Source: Gammaproteobacteria bacterium (GTDB lineage: Bacteria > Pseudomonadota > Gammaproteobacteria > Steroidobacterales > GCA-2729495). From it: a stretch of 38,715 nucleotides of DNA. Below are positions 24,973 to 34,526 of this stretch, piece by piece. The position numbers and the translations under genes are program-made. Under the pieces are notes generated by a model. It was not told the DNA's origin. It saw only the letters and a list, made by a program, of their open reading frames with translations, and searched no databases. How positions within the stretch are numbered: the first letter of the stretch is position 1; each line of letters opens with the position of its first letter. The stretch spans positions 1-38,715 of the forward strand of contig JASJBD010000060.1 of NCBI GenBank assembly GCA_030066665.1. Direction: 5' to 3'.

Positions 24973-25688
24973 AGCATCGTGGCTTCCTGGATCGCATGCG
25001 TCGTCTCCTCGCCGAAGATCTGAATCACCATGTGGAGATCGGGATCCGTCTCCATGATGGTTCGCGCGATGCGCTCGCGGCGCAGGCGTCGCGGCGCGGC
25101 TTCTTCTTCGGGCAAACGACGATCGCGGCGGAACAGCTGCAGCCATTCGTCGAAGTAGCGCATCGCATACGACTGCAGCCGGCCGAGCGCGGATTCAGGC
25201 TGGTCGAAAGCGCACAGGAAGTAGGGCGACACCAGCGCGCGGATATGCGCCTGTCTCGACGGGCTGAACTCAATGTCCGGATCGGTTTTGGCTTCCTGGA
25301 ATATCGCGTCGATGCCGGCGTAGTCTTCCATGAATCGCGCAAAATCCATGATGGGGTCGACATCGGGAAACAGGTCCAGCGACACCTGGCTGCCCTGGGC
25401 AGTCAGCATGCCCTCGAACGTGAAGCGCGGCACGTCGATGCTCTGATCCGGAATGATGTTGATATTGAAATAGCGGCCGAACGGCAGCATGTCGATCGAC
25501 AGGCTGGCTGCCTTGTCCATGCCGCCGCCGGAAAAGACCTTCGCATAGCCGGTGCTCTCGCCGTTCAGGTTCCTCAAATCCAGCAATGCTGCCCAGCGAT
25601 CCACCGGCTGCAGGTCGAGTTCGGTCAGGAAACGGTCTTCCAGCGCTTTGCCCAGGTTGGCGAGGGTGACGTCCATTAGATCGTTCAT
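24969..25688 (-). CDS. Red chlorophyll catabolite reductase (RCCR)-like protein
   Basis: 239 residues, soluble, no signal peptide. By eye it aligns along its length with plant RCCR (ACD2). 'LNGESTGYAKVFSGG' matches the NPNG...SG region. 'VPRFTFEGMLTAQG' matches PNFVVELIQSS, placing Glu92 on the RCC-pocket glutamate (Glu154). 'ALVSPYFLCAFDQ' matches the YVSP..F segment. 'ETDPDLHMVIQIFGEETTHA' matches EDDLDLQFPRMFGEE, placing Asp217 on Asp291. Plant RCCR, a relative of ferredoxin-dependent bilin reductases, reduces the open-chain red chlorophyll catabolite using ferredoxin, so this protein probably reduces a linear tetrapyrrole. A bilin reductase of the PcyA/HY2 type is the alternative. A GGGAG site precedes the ATG. 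It is the last gene of a tight minus-strand run, 12 bases after the NAD(P)-binding protein. Confidence 0.75.
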   Translation of the reverse strand: MNDLMDVTLANLGKALEDRFLTELDLQPVDRWAALLDLRNLNGESTGYAKVFSGGGMDKAASLSIDMLPFGRYFNINIIPDQSIDVPRFTFEGMLTAQGSQVSLDLFPDVDPIMDFARFMEDYAGIDAIFQEAKTDPDIEFSPSRQAHIRALVSPYFLCAFDQPESALGRLQSYAMRYFDEWLQLFRRDRRLPEEEAAPRRLRRERIARTIMETDPDLHMVIQIFGEETTHAIQEATML

Positions 25689-25700
25689 GGGGTTCTCCCG

Positions 25701-26420
25701 TTATTGTTCCAGCTCCGGCAGCGGCAGATCCGGCAGTGTTAGCGGGTCGAGTTGCCCTTCAAATAGCTCGATTCGCGATGCAACTGCATGCAGCTCCTGG
25801 TGCAGGGTTAGCTCCACTGGTGCATCCAGCACGGCGATAATAGTGCGCGCGAGATCCTCGCGACCAATCAGGCCGCGCACGGCCGGATTCCTGGTCACCA
25901 GGGCGCAACCGCTGTCAGAAACCGAGCCGGGTGGGCCGAGCCCGCCCGGTTTCAGGATCGTCCAGTCCAGCGACGTGGTCTTCAAATGCTCTTCGGCTTC
26001 GGTTTTGGCATCGAGCACGGGAAACAGGAAGGACTCGTCCGGCACCCACGGCCGGCTGCTGCCGGTGCCGATCGACGTGACGAACAAATAGCGTGACAGA
26101 CCGGCGGCCTCGCAGGCTTCGGCGACGTTGCGATTGGCTGTGTAGTCCGGCAGCGCATTGGCATCCGCGAATGGATTGCCGCCAATCAGATTAACGACTG
26201 TATGGCATCGTTTCGCCGCCTCGCGGGCGGCGGCCGCCACGCTGTTTGCGTCCATCGCATCACCATGCACGATTTGCACGCCCAGCTCCTCGAATTCGGC
26301 CTGGCGCGCGTCACTGCGATGCATCGCGACGACCGGCCGACCCTGGCCGCACAACAATCCGGTCAGTACGGTACCGGTCGGGCCGGTGGAGCCGAGGATA
26401 AAGATGCCGTCGTCAGCCAC
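25701..26420 (-). CDS. NAD(P)H-binding atypical short-chain dehydrogenase (NmrA/Tic62-like)
   Basis: 239 residues. The Rossmann dinucleotide motif 'FILGSTGPTGTVLTGLL' is at the N-terminus. 'VQIVHGDAMDANSVAAAARE', 'VVNLIGGNPFAD', 'RYLFVTSIGTGSS' and 'LDWTILKPGGLG' follow, the sequence of landmarks of atypical SDRs (NmrA, Tic62, BVR-B-like group). The classical YxxxK is not evident, as usual in this group, so it may be a reductase or a redox sensor. Some members reduce flavins or biliverdin, which would suit an RCCR-like partner, but nothing proves it. The start is GTG at 26420, overlapping the upstream MFS gene by eight bases. Confidence 0.85.
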   Translation of the reverse strand: MADDGIFILGSTGPTGTVLTGLLCGQGRPVVAMHRSDARQAEFEELGVQIVHGDAMDANSVAAAAREAAKRCHTVVNLIGGNPFADANALPDYTANRNVAEACEAAGLSRYLFVTSIGTGSSRPWVPDESFLFPVLDAKTEAEEHLKTTSLDWTILKPGGLGPPGSVSDSGCALVTRNPAVRGLIGREDLARTIIAVLDAPVELTLHQELHAVASRIELFEGQLDPLTLPDLPLPELEQ

Positions 26421-27618
26421 GTTTATCGATTTTGACCGTTAATGCGTAAAGACTAATGAAAAAGAACAAGCCTGCTCCGAACAGGAAGGGCGCATTCGGC
26501 GCAATCTGATAAATGCTCGTGCCGAACAGCGGCGCGGCGATTGCGCCAATCGTATTCGAAGCGCTCAAGTAACCGGCCGCGGCACCCTGTTCATGCGGCT
26601 CGACCGCCAGGCTCGCGCTGCCATTGATGCCGGGCGTCGCAAACGCGAAGGACAGTCCCAACAGCGCGTAGCCGCCCGCCAGCATCGGCACATTCGTGGC
26701 GAAAGCCATCAGCAGCAAACCGGCGCAGAAAGCTGGCCCGCATAAGCGAAACAAGTAACGGACGGGCACGCGCCAGATCTGCAGCAACACGCCCTGCACC
26801 AGCGTGATGACACCGGCCATGCTGATCAACACGAGGCTCGCCGTACGAATGATTGCCTTTTTGTCGGTAATGCCCAGGCGATCCTCTATATAAAAGGCGG
26901 TAATCAGGTTCAGGGAAATAAACACCAGGAAAAAACAGGCCCACATAATCAAGAATGGCCGCAGACGCGGATCCCAGAAACTGATGTCGGCCTTGGTTTT
27001 CTTGCGCTCGACGTGGTGGGTCGGTTCGTTCAGCAGGCCAATTGCCGCAATGGCGCCGAGCATGCACAGGCCGGCCGCGGCATACATCGGCACCAGCGCG
27101 CCCGCGAATGCGAGGCTGGCCGCCAGTATGGGGCCGAGTATCGAGCCGAAACTGTTCGCGCTGCCGATGATCGCCATGCCGCGCGCGCGGTTCTGGCCGG
27201 AGGTCACATCCGCCATGTAAGCCGCGGCTGCGGGGTAAATGGCCGACGACGTCAGTCCGTACAGCGTCCGCGAGATTGTGATGCAGACCAGGATCCAGCC
27301 GATGGTCAACAAACCGTTCATGCCGGCCTGCAATGTGAGGCCCAACAGGATCGTACCGATACCGCTGCCGAACAAGCCGAGTATGAATATTGGTTTGCGC
27401 CCGACGATGTCACTGCGGCGGCCCCAGAATGGCGCGGAAAACACCAGCGGCAGGCTGGCAATTGTAAATGCGAGGCCGAACTGCACCTCGGATAGGCCAA
27501 CCGTCCGTGCCATAGGTGCGACAATGAGGAAGTTCAGCGACTGGCCGATCGCGAACAGCACCACGCCGGCCGCGAGCAGCAGCCGGTCCGAGGTCGTCGC
27601 TTGTGCTTGTGCTTCCAT
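26413..27618 (-). CDS. MFS transporter (TetA/DHA-like)
   Basis: 401 residues, twelve predicted membrane segments. The helix 2-3 motif reads 'FWGRRSDIVGRKPIFILG', and the antiporter motif C region shows 'GSANSFGSILGPILAASLAF', as in drug:proton antiporters of the TetA group. A hydrophilic loop (NEPTHHVERKKTKADISFWD) separates the halves. An exporter is more likely than an importer given motif C. It is embedded in the operon, 5 bases after the PQQ dehydrogenase and overlapping the NAD(P)-binding gene, so its substrate is probably linked to their chemistry. Confidence 0.9.
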   Translation of the reverse strand: MEAQAQATTSDRLLLAAGVVLFAIGQSLNFLIVAPMARTVGLSEVQFGLAFTIASLPLVFSAPFWGRRSDIVGRKPIFILGLFGSGIGTILLGLTLQAGMNGLLTIGWILVCITISRTLYGLTSSAIYPAAAAYMADVTSGQNRARGMAIIGSANSFGSILGPILAASLAFAGALVPMYAAAGLCMLGAIAAIGLLNEPTHHVERKKTKADISFWDPRLRPFLIMWACFFLVFISLNLITAFYIEDRLGITDKKAIIRTASLVLISMAGVITLVQGVLLQIWRVPVRYLFRLCGPAFCAGLLLMAFATNVPMLAGGYALLGLSFAFATPGINGSASLAVEPHEQGAAAGYLSASNTIGAIAAPLFGTSIYQIAPNAPFLFGAGLFFFISLYALTVKIDKRG

Positions 27619-27623
27619 AATCT

Positions 27624-29654
27624 TCAGTTCGTGTCCGCTGTGGTCTCTAATGCGGCGCCGGGCAAAGCAAACGCTGTCAGGTAGTCCCCTGGATAGGGAT
27701 AAATGAACGGGTGACCACCTGATGCAATGACGACGTACTGCCGACCGTCGACTTCGTAGCTCATCGGCAATGCAAACGAACCGGCAGGCAGACGATAACT
27801 CCAGAGTTCTTCGCCACTGATCAGATCGAACGCGCGGAAGCGATCATCCTGGGTTGCGCCGATGAACACCAGTCCCCCGGCGGTAATGATTGGTCCACCG
27901 AAACTGGCGGTACCCCACCTCATAGGCAGTGGCACGGGCATCAGCGTATCCAGCGTGCCGAGCGAGCTGCGCCAAAGGATATCGCCGACTTCCAGGTCGA
28001 CTGCGACCACCTCGGCCAGTGGCGGCGGCGTGCAGGGCGTGAACATCGGTGATACGAGCGGCCCCTGTCGCATCGCGTAAGGTGTGCCGAGTAGCGGCGC
28101 CGGGGCGCCCATCTGGTTTTCGCCGGCCTCAGGGGTCGCGAGTTCGTCCAGTTGCTCGATCGGAATCAACTGCACGAAGTGACCCATCTGGAGCACCTTT
28201 GTTACTAGGACTCTTGAGCGCGGATCGACTGCGACACCACCCCAGTTCACGCCGCCGGCCGTGGAGGGCACGATCACCGTGCCCTCCAGGGAGGGCGGGG
28301 TGAAAATCGAGCCAAACCGGAAATTGCCAAATTCAGCTTTGCACTGGCTGCGGTCGAAAAAGGTGATGCCCCAAATGTCATCCAACGAAAAGTCTTGGCG
28401 CACCAGCGGCGGCGGCTTGACCGGGAACGGCTGGGTTGGTGACAACACGTCGCCCGGTACGCCATCGGTCGGCACGGGCCGTTCCTCGATGTCGAAGTAG
28501 GGCTCGCCGGTTTCCCGGTGGAAGATGTACAGCATGCCGGTCTTGGTCGCCTGCACGACGGCCGGGAAAGGCTCGCCGTCCTTGCGCAGGTCGACAAAAG
28601 TCGGTTGCGCCGCATTGTCGTAGTCCCAGACGTCGTGATGAATTGTCTGGAAATGCCACACGACCTCACCGGTTGCGCCGCGTAATGCAACGATGGAATC
28701 CGCGTAGCGATTGTCGCCGGGCCGCGTACCGCCAAAGAAATCCGGCGACGGGCCCGAGGTTGGCAGGAAGACCAGGTCCCGTTCTTCGTCCACACTCATC
28801 AGGCCCCAGACGTTGCCGCCTCCAGTAGCGGCCGCGCTATCGGCGGACCAGCCGGCATATTCGGGGTCGGCGGCGTCGCGCGGCACGGGATCGAACACCC
28901 AGCGCGGACTGCCGTTGATGGCATCGAAGGCCCGCACCGCGCCGCTGGGTGCGTTATAGCGGTGGTTGTCGCGGACTGCCGAACCAATCACGATTACATT
29001 GCGACTGGCAACCGGCGGCGATGGGAACTTCACCTCACCAATTGCCGCGGGTGGCGTGGCGTTCAGCACGCTTGGTTCGATATTGACGGTCCCTGCTTCC
29101 CCGAAACTCCCGCAGGGTTTGCCATCGATGGCGTCCGCCGCAATCAGCTTCAGGTCGTGCGTGGCCATGAATAACCGGTGACGGCACGCTGCGTCCGGTT
29201 CCGCTTGTCCGTTCACCCAGTACGTAACGCCACGACAGTTGGAAAACGCCGGACTTGCCAGCCCTTCGGGATCTGCCTCGCTGGCGTAACCGCCAATGCG
29301 AACGTCTGGCTCCATCGCCCAGCGTTCATCGCCGGTGACCGGGTCCAACGCGATCAGCCGGTTGAAGGGTGTGCAGATGACAAGGTGTCCGCCAGCTTCG
29401 GCGGGTAACAGAATCGGGTTGACCTGGACCTTGGCGGTAGCGTTCTGGAAGTCGCTGCGCCGTTCCAACTCGCCGGTGCGAAATTGCCAGGCGATTTCGA
29501 GTTGTTCCACATTGGTCGCGTTGATCTGATCCAGCGGCGAATACTGCTGGCCGCCGGGATTGCCACCATAGTGGCTCCAGCGCTCCGCAGCTTGGGCGAA
29601 CGCATCGCCAAACAATACGAGGCCGATGAACAGCGGTAATGCAGACCGTATCAA
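27624..29654 (-). CDS. Periplasmic PQQ-dependent dehydrogenase
   Basis: 676 residues with a signal peptide (ALPLFIGLVLFGDAFAQA). The eight-bladed propeller opens with 'WSHYGGNPGGQQYSPLDQIN'. Typical landmarks are 'RLIALDPVTGDERWAM', 'VVWHFQTIHHDVWDYDNAAQ', 'TVIVPSTAGGVNWGGVAVDP' and 'YVVIASGGHPF'. This is the glucose/quinate/shikimate dehydrogenase branch of quinoproteins. It lacks the four-helix membrane part of the E. coli enzyme, so it should be soluble or peripheral in the periplasm, oxidising an alcohol or sugar-like substrate and passing electrons on. It has no cytochrome domain. The TTG start overlaps the VOC stop (TTGA), a weak but coupled start. PQQ biosynthesis genes are not in the window. 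Confidence 0.9.
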   Translation of the reverse strand: MIRSALPLFIGLVLFGDAFAQAAERWSHYGGNPGGQQYSPLDQINATNVEQLEIAWQFRTGELERRSDFQNATAKVQVNPILLPAEAGGHLVICTPFNRLIALDPVTGDERWAMEPDVRIGGYASEADPEGLASPAFSNCRGVTYWVNGQAEPDAACRHRLFMATHDLKLIAADAIDGKPCGSFGEAGTVNIEPSVLNATPPAAIGEVKFPSPPVASRNVIVIGSAVRDNHRYNAPSGAVRAFDAINGSPRWVFDPVPRDAADPEYAGWSADSAAATGGGNVWGLMSVDEERDLVFLPTSGPSPDFFGGTRPGDNRYADSIVALRGATGEVVWHFQTIHHDVWDYDNAAQPTFVDLRKDGEPFPAVVQATKTGMLYIFHRETGEPYFDIEERPVPTDGVPGDVLSPTQPFPVKPPPLVRQDFSLDDIWGITFFDRSQCKAEFGNFRFGSIFTPPSLEGTVIVPSTAGGVNWGGVAVDPRSRVLVTKVLQMGHFVQLIPIEQLDELATPEAGENQMGAPAPLLGTPYAMRQGPLVSPMFTPCTPPPLAEVVAVDLEVGDILWRSSLGTLDTLMPVPLPMRWGTASFGGPIITAGGLVFIGATQDDRFRAFDLISGEELWSYRLPAGSFALPMSYEVDGRQYVVIASGGHPFIYPYPGDYLTAFALPGAALETTADTN

Positions 29655-30034
29655 GCGATATCCCCATCCGAATCCGGGTGATGGCAGACGGCTTCGACGT
29701 TGTTGCCATCCGGGTCGATGACGAACGCGCCGTAATAATGTGGGTGGTAGATCTCCCGCAAACCGGGTGCGCCATTATCGGTCGCTCCCGCAGCAATCGC
29801 GGCATCGTAAAACGCGCGCACGCCCGCTCTATTCGATGCTACAAAAGCGACGTGTGTACGGCTCTGCGTCTCCGGTTGATGATGCAGCCAGAATAGCGGC
29901 ATGCCCGGGGGGCCAAAACCGGCATTGCCGCCGTGTTTCTCGACCAGTGCGTAGCCGAGTGGCGCCAGCGCCGCAGTATAGAAATCGAAACTTCGTTGGT
30001 AGTCCGTTACGGCCAATCCGACATGGTCAATCAT
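29651..30034 (-). CDS. VOC-family protein (glyoxalase-like)
   Basis: 127 residues, cytoplasmic. A single vicinal-oxygen-chelate domain begins 'MIDHVGLAVTDYQRSFDFY' and ends 'YYGAFVIDPDGNNVEAVCHH'. The usual metal ligands are visible: His4, a His in 'QSRTHVAFVA', and the Glu in NVEAV. This YaeR/lactoylglutathione-lyase-like branch is common and its substrates are usually unknown. It overlaps the PQQ dehydrogenase start by four bases and follows apbE by 20 bases, so it belongs to the minus-strand run. I see nothing linking it to a particular substrate. Confidence 0.88.
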   Translation of the reverse strand: MIDHVGLAVTDYQRSFDFYTAALAPLGYALVEKHGGNAGFGPPGMPLFWLHHQPETQSRTHVAFVASNRAGVRAFYDAAIAAGATDNGAPGLREIYHPHYYGAFVIDPDGNNVEAVCHHPDSDGDIA

Positions 30035-30054
30035 CGGAATCTGGTACTCCTGTG

Positions 30055-31074
30055 TTAGTTACCCAGCCACTTCGCAAACGCGGGCGTCGACTTTTCCGAG
30101 AAGCCGTCACCCTCGCGCGTGATCAGCAGCACGGGCAGTTCGCGTTTGAGTGCGAGCTGATATGCATCATCCGGGCCCAGGACGTATAGCGCCGTTGCCA
30201 GCGCATCCGCATCCGTGCAGTTATCGGCAATTACGGTCACGGACGCCAAATCGTGGCTGACCGGTTGCCCGGTGCGTGGATCAATGATGTGGCTGAACCG
30301 CTGGCCGTCCAGCATGAAGAAATTGCGATAGTCACCCGAAGTCGCGATTGCGCCGTTGGCCGTCATCTCAAGTACGCTTTGAACCGATCGGCCACTGCTG
30401 TCCGGTCGCTCGACGCCAACGCGCCATGCGCGTCCATCGGGGCGGCGCCCCCGGGTTCGCAGTTCGCCACCGATCTCGATCAGGTAGTGCTTGACCCCGG
30501 CGCCGTCCAGCACGGCGGCGAGCCGGTCGACCGCGAATCCTTTAGCGATGGCAGATAAATCAACGCGCAAATCCGGTCGCAGCTTTCGCAGTGCGGGTGG
30601 ATCCGTGCGCGCTTTGAGCTGTTGAAATCCCACGCGTTCGAGCGCGGCCGCCAGGATCTCGTCGGACGGGCGTGACGGTTCAGCCGAACCGGGCCCGAAG
30701 CCCCAGGCGTCCACCAGGGGCGCGGCAGTGACGTCCAGGGCGCCGCCGCTCAATTCAGCCACCGTCAGCGCGCGGTCGATCACAAAGGCGAGACCGTCTG
30801 AAACGTCGAACCAGTCGGTGCCAGTCTGGTCATTGAAAATTGAAAGTTCCGAGTCCGGTTCCCAGCTGGACATCGCGGCGATGATCGCGCTCAACTCGGC
30901 TTCGACCGGCTTTTTCAGGTCTTCCAGCACCAGGCCTGCGGGCAGCTCGCCAAGCCGCAGCGAGTACGCCGTGCCCATGGTTTGTCCGCTGAGCTGTTCC
31001 GGGGCCGGCGGCGCGGCGCACGCGCCGGCTAGCAGGGCCATCGCGGCAACAACTCCGCGGCGACTAAAGCGCAT
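30055..31074 (-). CDS. apbE: ApbE, FAD:protein FMN transferase
   Basis: 339 residues. A lipoprotein signal ([16 protein letters not shown]) places it at the periplasmic face of the inner membrane. Family landmarks are '[13 protein letters not shown]', '[14 protein letters not shown]', '[17 protein letters not shown]', '[16 protein letters not shown]' and '[11 protein letters not shown]' with '[13 protein letters not shown]'. ApbE attaches FMN through a phosphodiester bond to Thr in NqrB and NqrC. The nqr operon begins 69 bases away on the other strand, so those are its obvious targets. In many genomes apbE ends the nqr operon; here it is divergent and heads the run that ends with the RCCR-like gene. 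Confidence 0.95.
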   Translation of the reverse strand: MRFSRRGVVAAMALLAGACAAPPAPEQLSGQTMGTAYSLRLGELPAGLVLEDLKKPVEAELSAIIAAMSSWEPDSELSIFNDQTGTDWFDVSDGLAFVIDRALTVAELSGGALDVTAAPLVDAWGFGPGSAEPSRPSDEILAAALERVGFQQLKARTDPPALRKLRPDLRVDLSAIAKGFAVDRLAAVLDGAGVKHYLIEIGGELRTRGRRPDGRAWRVGVERPDSSGRSVQSVLEMTANGAIATSGDYRNFFMLDGQRFSHIIDPRTGQPVSHDLASVTVIADNCTDADALATALYVLGPDDAYQLALKRELPVLLITREGDGFSEKSTPAFAKWLGN

Positions 31075-31143
31075 GGCAGGTCCGGCAGGGGTTCTTTATC
31101 ATTGGCGCTCTCTTGTGCCCTGATCCCAACGAGAACAGCAGGG

Positions 31144-32505
31144 ATGTCCGTTCAATTTAATCTTCGGCGCGGTCTGACTATACCGCTTGCGGGTGAACCT
31201 GAGCAGAGGATTTACGACGCGCCGGCACCGGGGCGCGTGGGTCTGGTCGGTGTCGACTACATGGGTCTGCGCCAGGCAATGCAAGTTGAAGTAGGTGACC
31301 GGGTTCGTCTCGGCCAGACACTGTTCACGCACAAGAAACTGCCGGGCGTCAAGTTCACGACACCGGGTAGCGGTGAAATTGCAGCCATCAATCGCGGCCC
31401 GCGGCGCGCGCTCCAGTCAGTTGTGATCCGGCTCGACGAGAACGAAGAGGCCGGAACGCAATTCGATCCCGTCCCCATTGATCGGCTGGGGAGCCTCGAT
31501 CGCGGGCACGTGGTCGATCGTTTGCTGACATCCGGTATGTGGGTAGCGCTCAGGACGCGGCCCTTCAGCAAAATCCCGCCACCTGATGCCGCGCCCGCGG
31601 CCATTTTCGTGACGGCGATGGACAGCAACCCGCTGGCCGCCGATCCTGCTATCGTGCTCGCGGAACAAGCACAGGCTTTTGCTGCCGGTCTGGAGATTCT
31701 CGCGCACCTGACGAACGGCGACGTGCACGTCTGTCAGGCACCTGGCGCGGACATTGAATTGCCACCGGGTCCGCAACTCAAACCGGCGATTTTCGACGGC
31801 CCGCATCCGGCCGGTCTTGCGGGCACACATATTCATTTCCTGGAGCCCGTGAGCCTGGAGCGGACGGTCTGGACCATTGGTTACCAGGATGTGATCGCGT
31901 TCGGCAAATTGTTCGTCGACGGCGTGATCTGGACGGAGCGGGTCATCGCCCTGTCCGGGCCGATGATTGAGCGGCCGCGATTGCTGCGCACCCGGCTCGG
32001 CGCATCGGTCGATGATCTGATCAACCACGATTTGCCGGCGGTCGAGTGTCGAATTGTGTCCGGCTCGGCGCTTTCGGGTCGGCGCGCCGCGAGTTGGGCA
32101 GCCTATCTCGGTCGGTATCACAACCAGATTGCGGTACTGGCCGAGGGTCGCGAGCGCGAGCTGTTCGGCTGGATTCGCCCAGGGTTCCACAAGTACTCAG
32201 CGACGCGCGTCTTTGTATCCAAGCTGCTGTCACCGCGGCGTAATTTCGCGTTGACTACGTCGCAACAGGGCAGCCCGCGGGCGATGGTGCCGCTGGGCAT
32301 TTACGAATCCGTTATGCCGCAAGGAACGCTGCCGACGCAGTTGTTGCGGGCGCTGTTGGTCCGTGATACCGAGATGGCCCAGAAACTCGGTTGCCTCGAA
32401 CTCGACGAGGAAGACCTGGCGCTGTGCTCATTCGTTTGCCCCGGCAAATACGACTATGGCCCGGCACTGCGTGACAACCTCGACATTATCGAGAGGGAAG
32501 GCTGA
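31144..32505 (+). CDS. nqrA: Na+-translocating NADH:quinone reductase subunit A
   Basis: 453 residues from the ATG at 31144, preceded by AGCAGGG. It begins '[19 protein letters not shown]', then '[20 protein letters not shown]' and '[20 protein letters not shown]', the NqrA N-terminal signature. The barrel-sandwich and SLBB-like parts follow, ending '[20 protein letters not shown]'. NqrA is the peripheral cytoplasmic subunit of the pump; it carries no covalent cofactor. This is the first gene of a seven-gene operon; the stop and the nqrB start share a base (TGATG). The promoter should lie in the 69-base gap shared with apbE. Confidence 0.97.
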   Translation: MSVQFNLRRGLTIPLAGEPEQRIYDAPAPGRVGLVGVDYMGLRQAMQVEVGDRVRLGQTLFTHKKLPGVKFTTPGSGEIAAINRGPRRALQSVVIRLDENEEAGTQFDPVPIDRLGSLDRGHVVDRLLTSGMWVALRTRPFSKIPPPDAAPAAIFVTAMDSNPLAADPAIVLAEQAQAFAAGLEILAHLTNGDVHVCQAPGADIELPPGPQLKPAIFDGPHPAGLAGTHIHFLEPVSLERTVWTIGYQDVIAFGKLFVDGVIWTERVIALSGPMIERPRLLRTRLGASVDDLINHDLPAVECRIVSGSALSGRRAASWAAYLGRYHNQIAVLAEGRERELFGWIRPGFHKYSATRVFVSKLLSPRRNFALTTSQQGSPRAMVPLGIYESVMPQGTLPTQLLRALLVRDTEMAQKLGCLELDEEDLALCSFVCPGKYDYGPALRDNLDIIEREG

Positions 32506-33728
32506 TGGCGGGGTTGCGTCGTTTGCTGGACAAACTGGAGCCGCTGTTCGCGAAGGGCGGGCGCTACGAGAACTATCATGTCATTTACGAGATGGTCGAT
32601 ACCATCTTCTATTCGCCGCCCGACGTTACCCGCACCGCGCCGCACATTCGTGATGGCATCGACCTGAAGCGGGTCATGATCTACGTGGTGCTGGCCGTGA
32701 TGCCGGCGCTGGTCGTCGGGCTATGGAACACGGGCTACCAGGCCAATGTCGCGATGCAGGCCATGGGCGTCGACGCGATTGCCGGCTGGCGGGGCGATTG
32801 GCTGGCGCTCTTCGGCATCGGTTACAACCCGGATAGCGTCTGGGACTGTTTCTGGCATGGCTTCGTGTACTTCCTGCCGATCTATGTCGTCACACTGGTT
32901 GCAGGTGGACTCTGGGAGGTCCTGTTCGCCGGCGTGCGCAATCACGAAGTCAACGAAGGCTTCTTCGTGACTTCGATGCTTTTCGCGTTGACTCTGCCGG
33001 CGACTATTCCACTGTGGCAGGTCGCGGTCGGCATCAGTTTCGGTGTCGTCATCGGGAAGGAAGTGTTCGGCGGCACTGGCAAGAATTTCATGAACCCGGC
33101 GCTCGTCGGCCGGGCCTTCCTGTTTTTTGCATACCCGGGCGATATTTCCGGGGATGCTGTATGGACCGCGGTCGATGGCTTCAGCGGCGCAACGCCGCTC
33201 GCGCTGGGTGCGGCCGGCGGGTTGCCGGAAATTATGGCGGCTGGCGTGAGCTGGCAGGACGCCTTCATTGGCAAGTTACAGGGCGCTATCGGCTCGACCT
33301 CAGCGCTGGCCTGCCTGCTCGGCGCGGTGTTTCTGATCTACACCCGGGTCGCGGCATGGCGAATCATGGCGGGCGTGATGATCGGCATGATTGCGACGAC
33401 TTTGTTGTTGAATGCAATCGGCAGTGACACCAACCCGATGTTCGCGCTGCCGTGGTACTGGCATTTCGCGCTCGGTGGTTTCGCGTTCGGCATGGTCTTC
33501 ATGGCGACCGACCCGGTCAGCGCGGCGATGACGAATCCGGGGCGCTGGGTATTCGGCGCCCTGATCGGTGCGATGACCGTTTTGATCCGGGTCGTGAACC
33601 CGGCTTATCCGGAAGGCATTATGCTGGCCATCCTGTTCGCGAATCTGTTTGCACCACTAATTGACTATGTGGTCATTCAACAGAACATCCGCCGCCGCGC
33701 ACGGCGTTTTCCGGAGGCCAGCTCGTGA
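32505..33728 (+). CDS. nqrB: Na+-translocating NADH:quinone reductase subunit B
   Basis: 407 residues, polytopic, with about ten membrane helices. The covalent FMN site is '[16 protein letters not shown]' with Thr230 as acceptor, equivalent to Thr236 of the Vibrio protein. Other landmarks are '[20 protein letters not shown]', '[20 protein letters not shown]' and '[16 protein letters not shown]'. The subunit carries FMN and riboflavin and forms much of the sodium path and quinone site. ApbE encoded next door should modify Thr230. Overlaps nqrA by one base and nqrC by four. Confidence 0.97.
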   Translation: MAGLRRLLDKLEPLFAKGGRYENYHVIYEMVDTIFYSPPDVTRTAPHIRDGIDLKRVMIYVVLAVMPALVVGLWNTGYQANVAMQAMGVDAIAGWRGDWLALFGIGYNPDSVWDCFWHGFVYFLPIYVVTLVAGGLWEVLFAGVRNHEVNEGFFVTSMLFALTLPATIPLWQVAVGISFGVVIGKEVFGGTGKNFMNPALVGRAFLFFAYPGDISGDAVWTAVDGFSGATPLALGAAGGLPEIMAAGVSWQDAFIGKLQGAIGSTSALACLLGAVFLIYTRVAAWRIMAGVMIGMIATTLLLNAIGSDTNPMFALPWYWHFALGGFAFGMVFMATDPVSAAMTNPGRWVFGALIGAMTVLIRVVNPAYPEGIMLAILFANLFAPLIDYVVIQQNIRRRARRFPEASS

Positions 33729-34525
33729 TTCGCCGGTTACTGGCATTGCCAAACGACGATTCGCGCAAGATCGTGTTCGTCGCGGTGAGTCTCTGCCTGG
33801 TCTGTTCCTTGCTGGTGTCCGCGACCGCGGTATTGCTGCAGCCGCTACAGGAAATTGAGGCCGGGAAGAACCTTCGTCGCAACGTGTTGCTGGCGGCAGG
33901 GTTGATGAGCGAGGACGATGACGATTCCCGGATTGACGAGTTATTCGGCCGCCTTGAGCCACGCGTCGTCGATCTGCGCAGCGGCGCGTTTACGGACGCT
34001 GTCAATCCCGAGAACTTCAATGCCCGGACCGCGGCGCGTGACCCCGAGCTGGGTGAAGCGATTGCTGACGACGCCGACATCGCCAATATTCGTCGGCGGG
34101 CACGCTTCGCCGTAGTTCACCTGGTGCGCGATGGTGACCGGATCGAGCGCATTGTCTTGCCGGCGCATGGCTACGGTCTGTGGTCTACGATGTACGCATT
34201 CATCGCACTGGACGCCGATCTCAATACGGTTGCCGCGATCAATTTCTATGAGCATGGCGAAACGCCGGGTCTGGGCGGTGAGATTGAGAACCCACGGTGG
34301 CGCAGCCTGTGGCAGGGCAAGCTAATTTTCGACGAGGCGGGCGACGTGCGCCTGGAAGTGATCAAAGGCAACGTCGATCCCGCCAACGTGGCGGCCGCTT
34401 GGCAGGTGGATGGCATATCCGGTTCCACGCTGACCGGCAACGGCGTGACGAACATGGTTCGTTACTGGTTCGGTCCCGATGGTTTCGGACCGTTTTTGGA
34501 CAGATTACGCAGCGAGGGAGTTTGA
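33725..34525 (+). CDS. nqrC: Na+-translocating NADH:quinone reductase subunit C
   Basis: 266 residues from a GTG overlapping the nqrB stop (GTGA). One N-terminal membrane helix ([20 protein letters not shown]) leads to a periplasmic FMN-binding domain. '[17 protein letters not shown]' and the flavinylation site '[17 protein letters not shown]' with acceptor Thr235 are clear. The motif has Ser where many NqrC proteins have Ala (SGST rather than SGAT), which still fits the general ApbE target pattern as I recall it. It passes electrons between NqrB and the NqrD/E iron site. Confidence 0.95.
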   Translation: MIRRLLALPNDDSRKIVFVAVSLCLVCSLLVSATAVLLQPLQEIEAGKNLRRNVLLAAGLMSEDDDDSRIDELFGRLEPRVVDLRSGAFTDAVNPENFNARTAARDPELGEAIADDADIANIRRRARFAVVHLVRDGDRIERIVLPAHGYGLWSTMYAFIALDADLNTVAAINFYEHGETPGLGGEIENPRWRSLWQGKLIFDEAGDVRLEVIKGNVDPANVAAAWQVDGISGSTLTGNGVTNMVRYWFGPDGFGPFLDRLRSEGV

Positions 34526-34526
34526 G

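Noticed and set aside
24969-25688. Phycocyanobilin:ferredoxin oxidoreductase (PcyA) as the primary call
   Set aside because: The C-terminal DPDL...FGEE segment and the YVSP-like motif fit RCCR better than PcyA; kept only as the alternative within the same superfamily.
34418-34432. SGST in place of SGAT at the NqrC flavinylation site as a defect
   Set aside because: Ser at this position is compatible with the ApbE target pattern as I recall it, and the acceptor Thr is intact.
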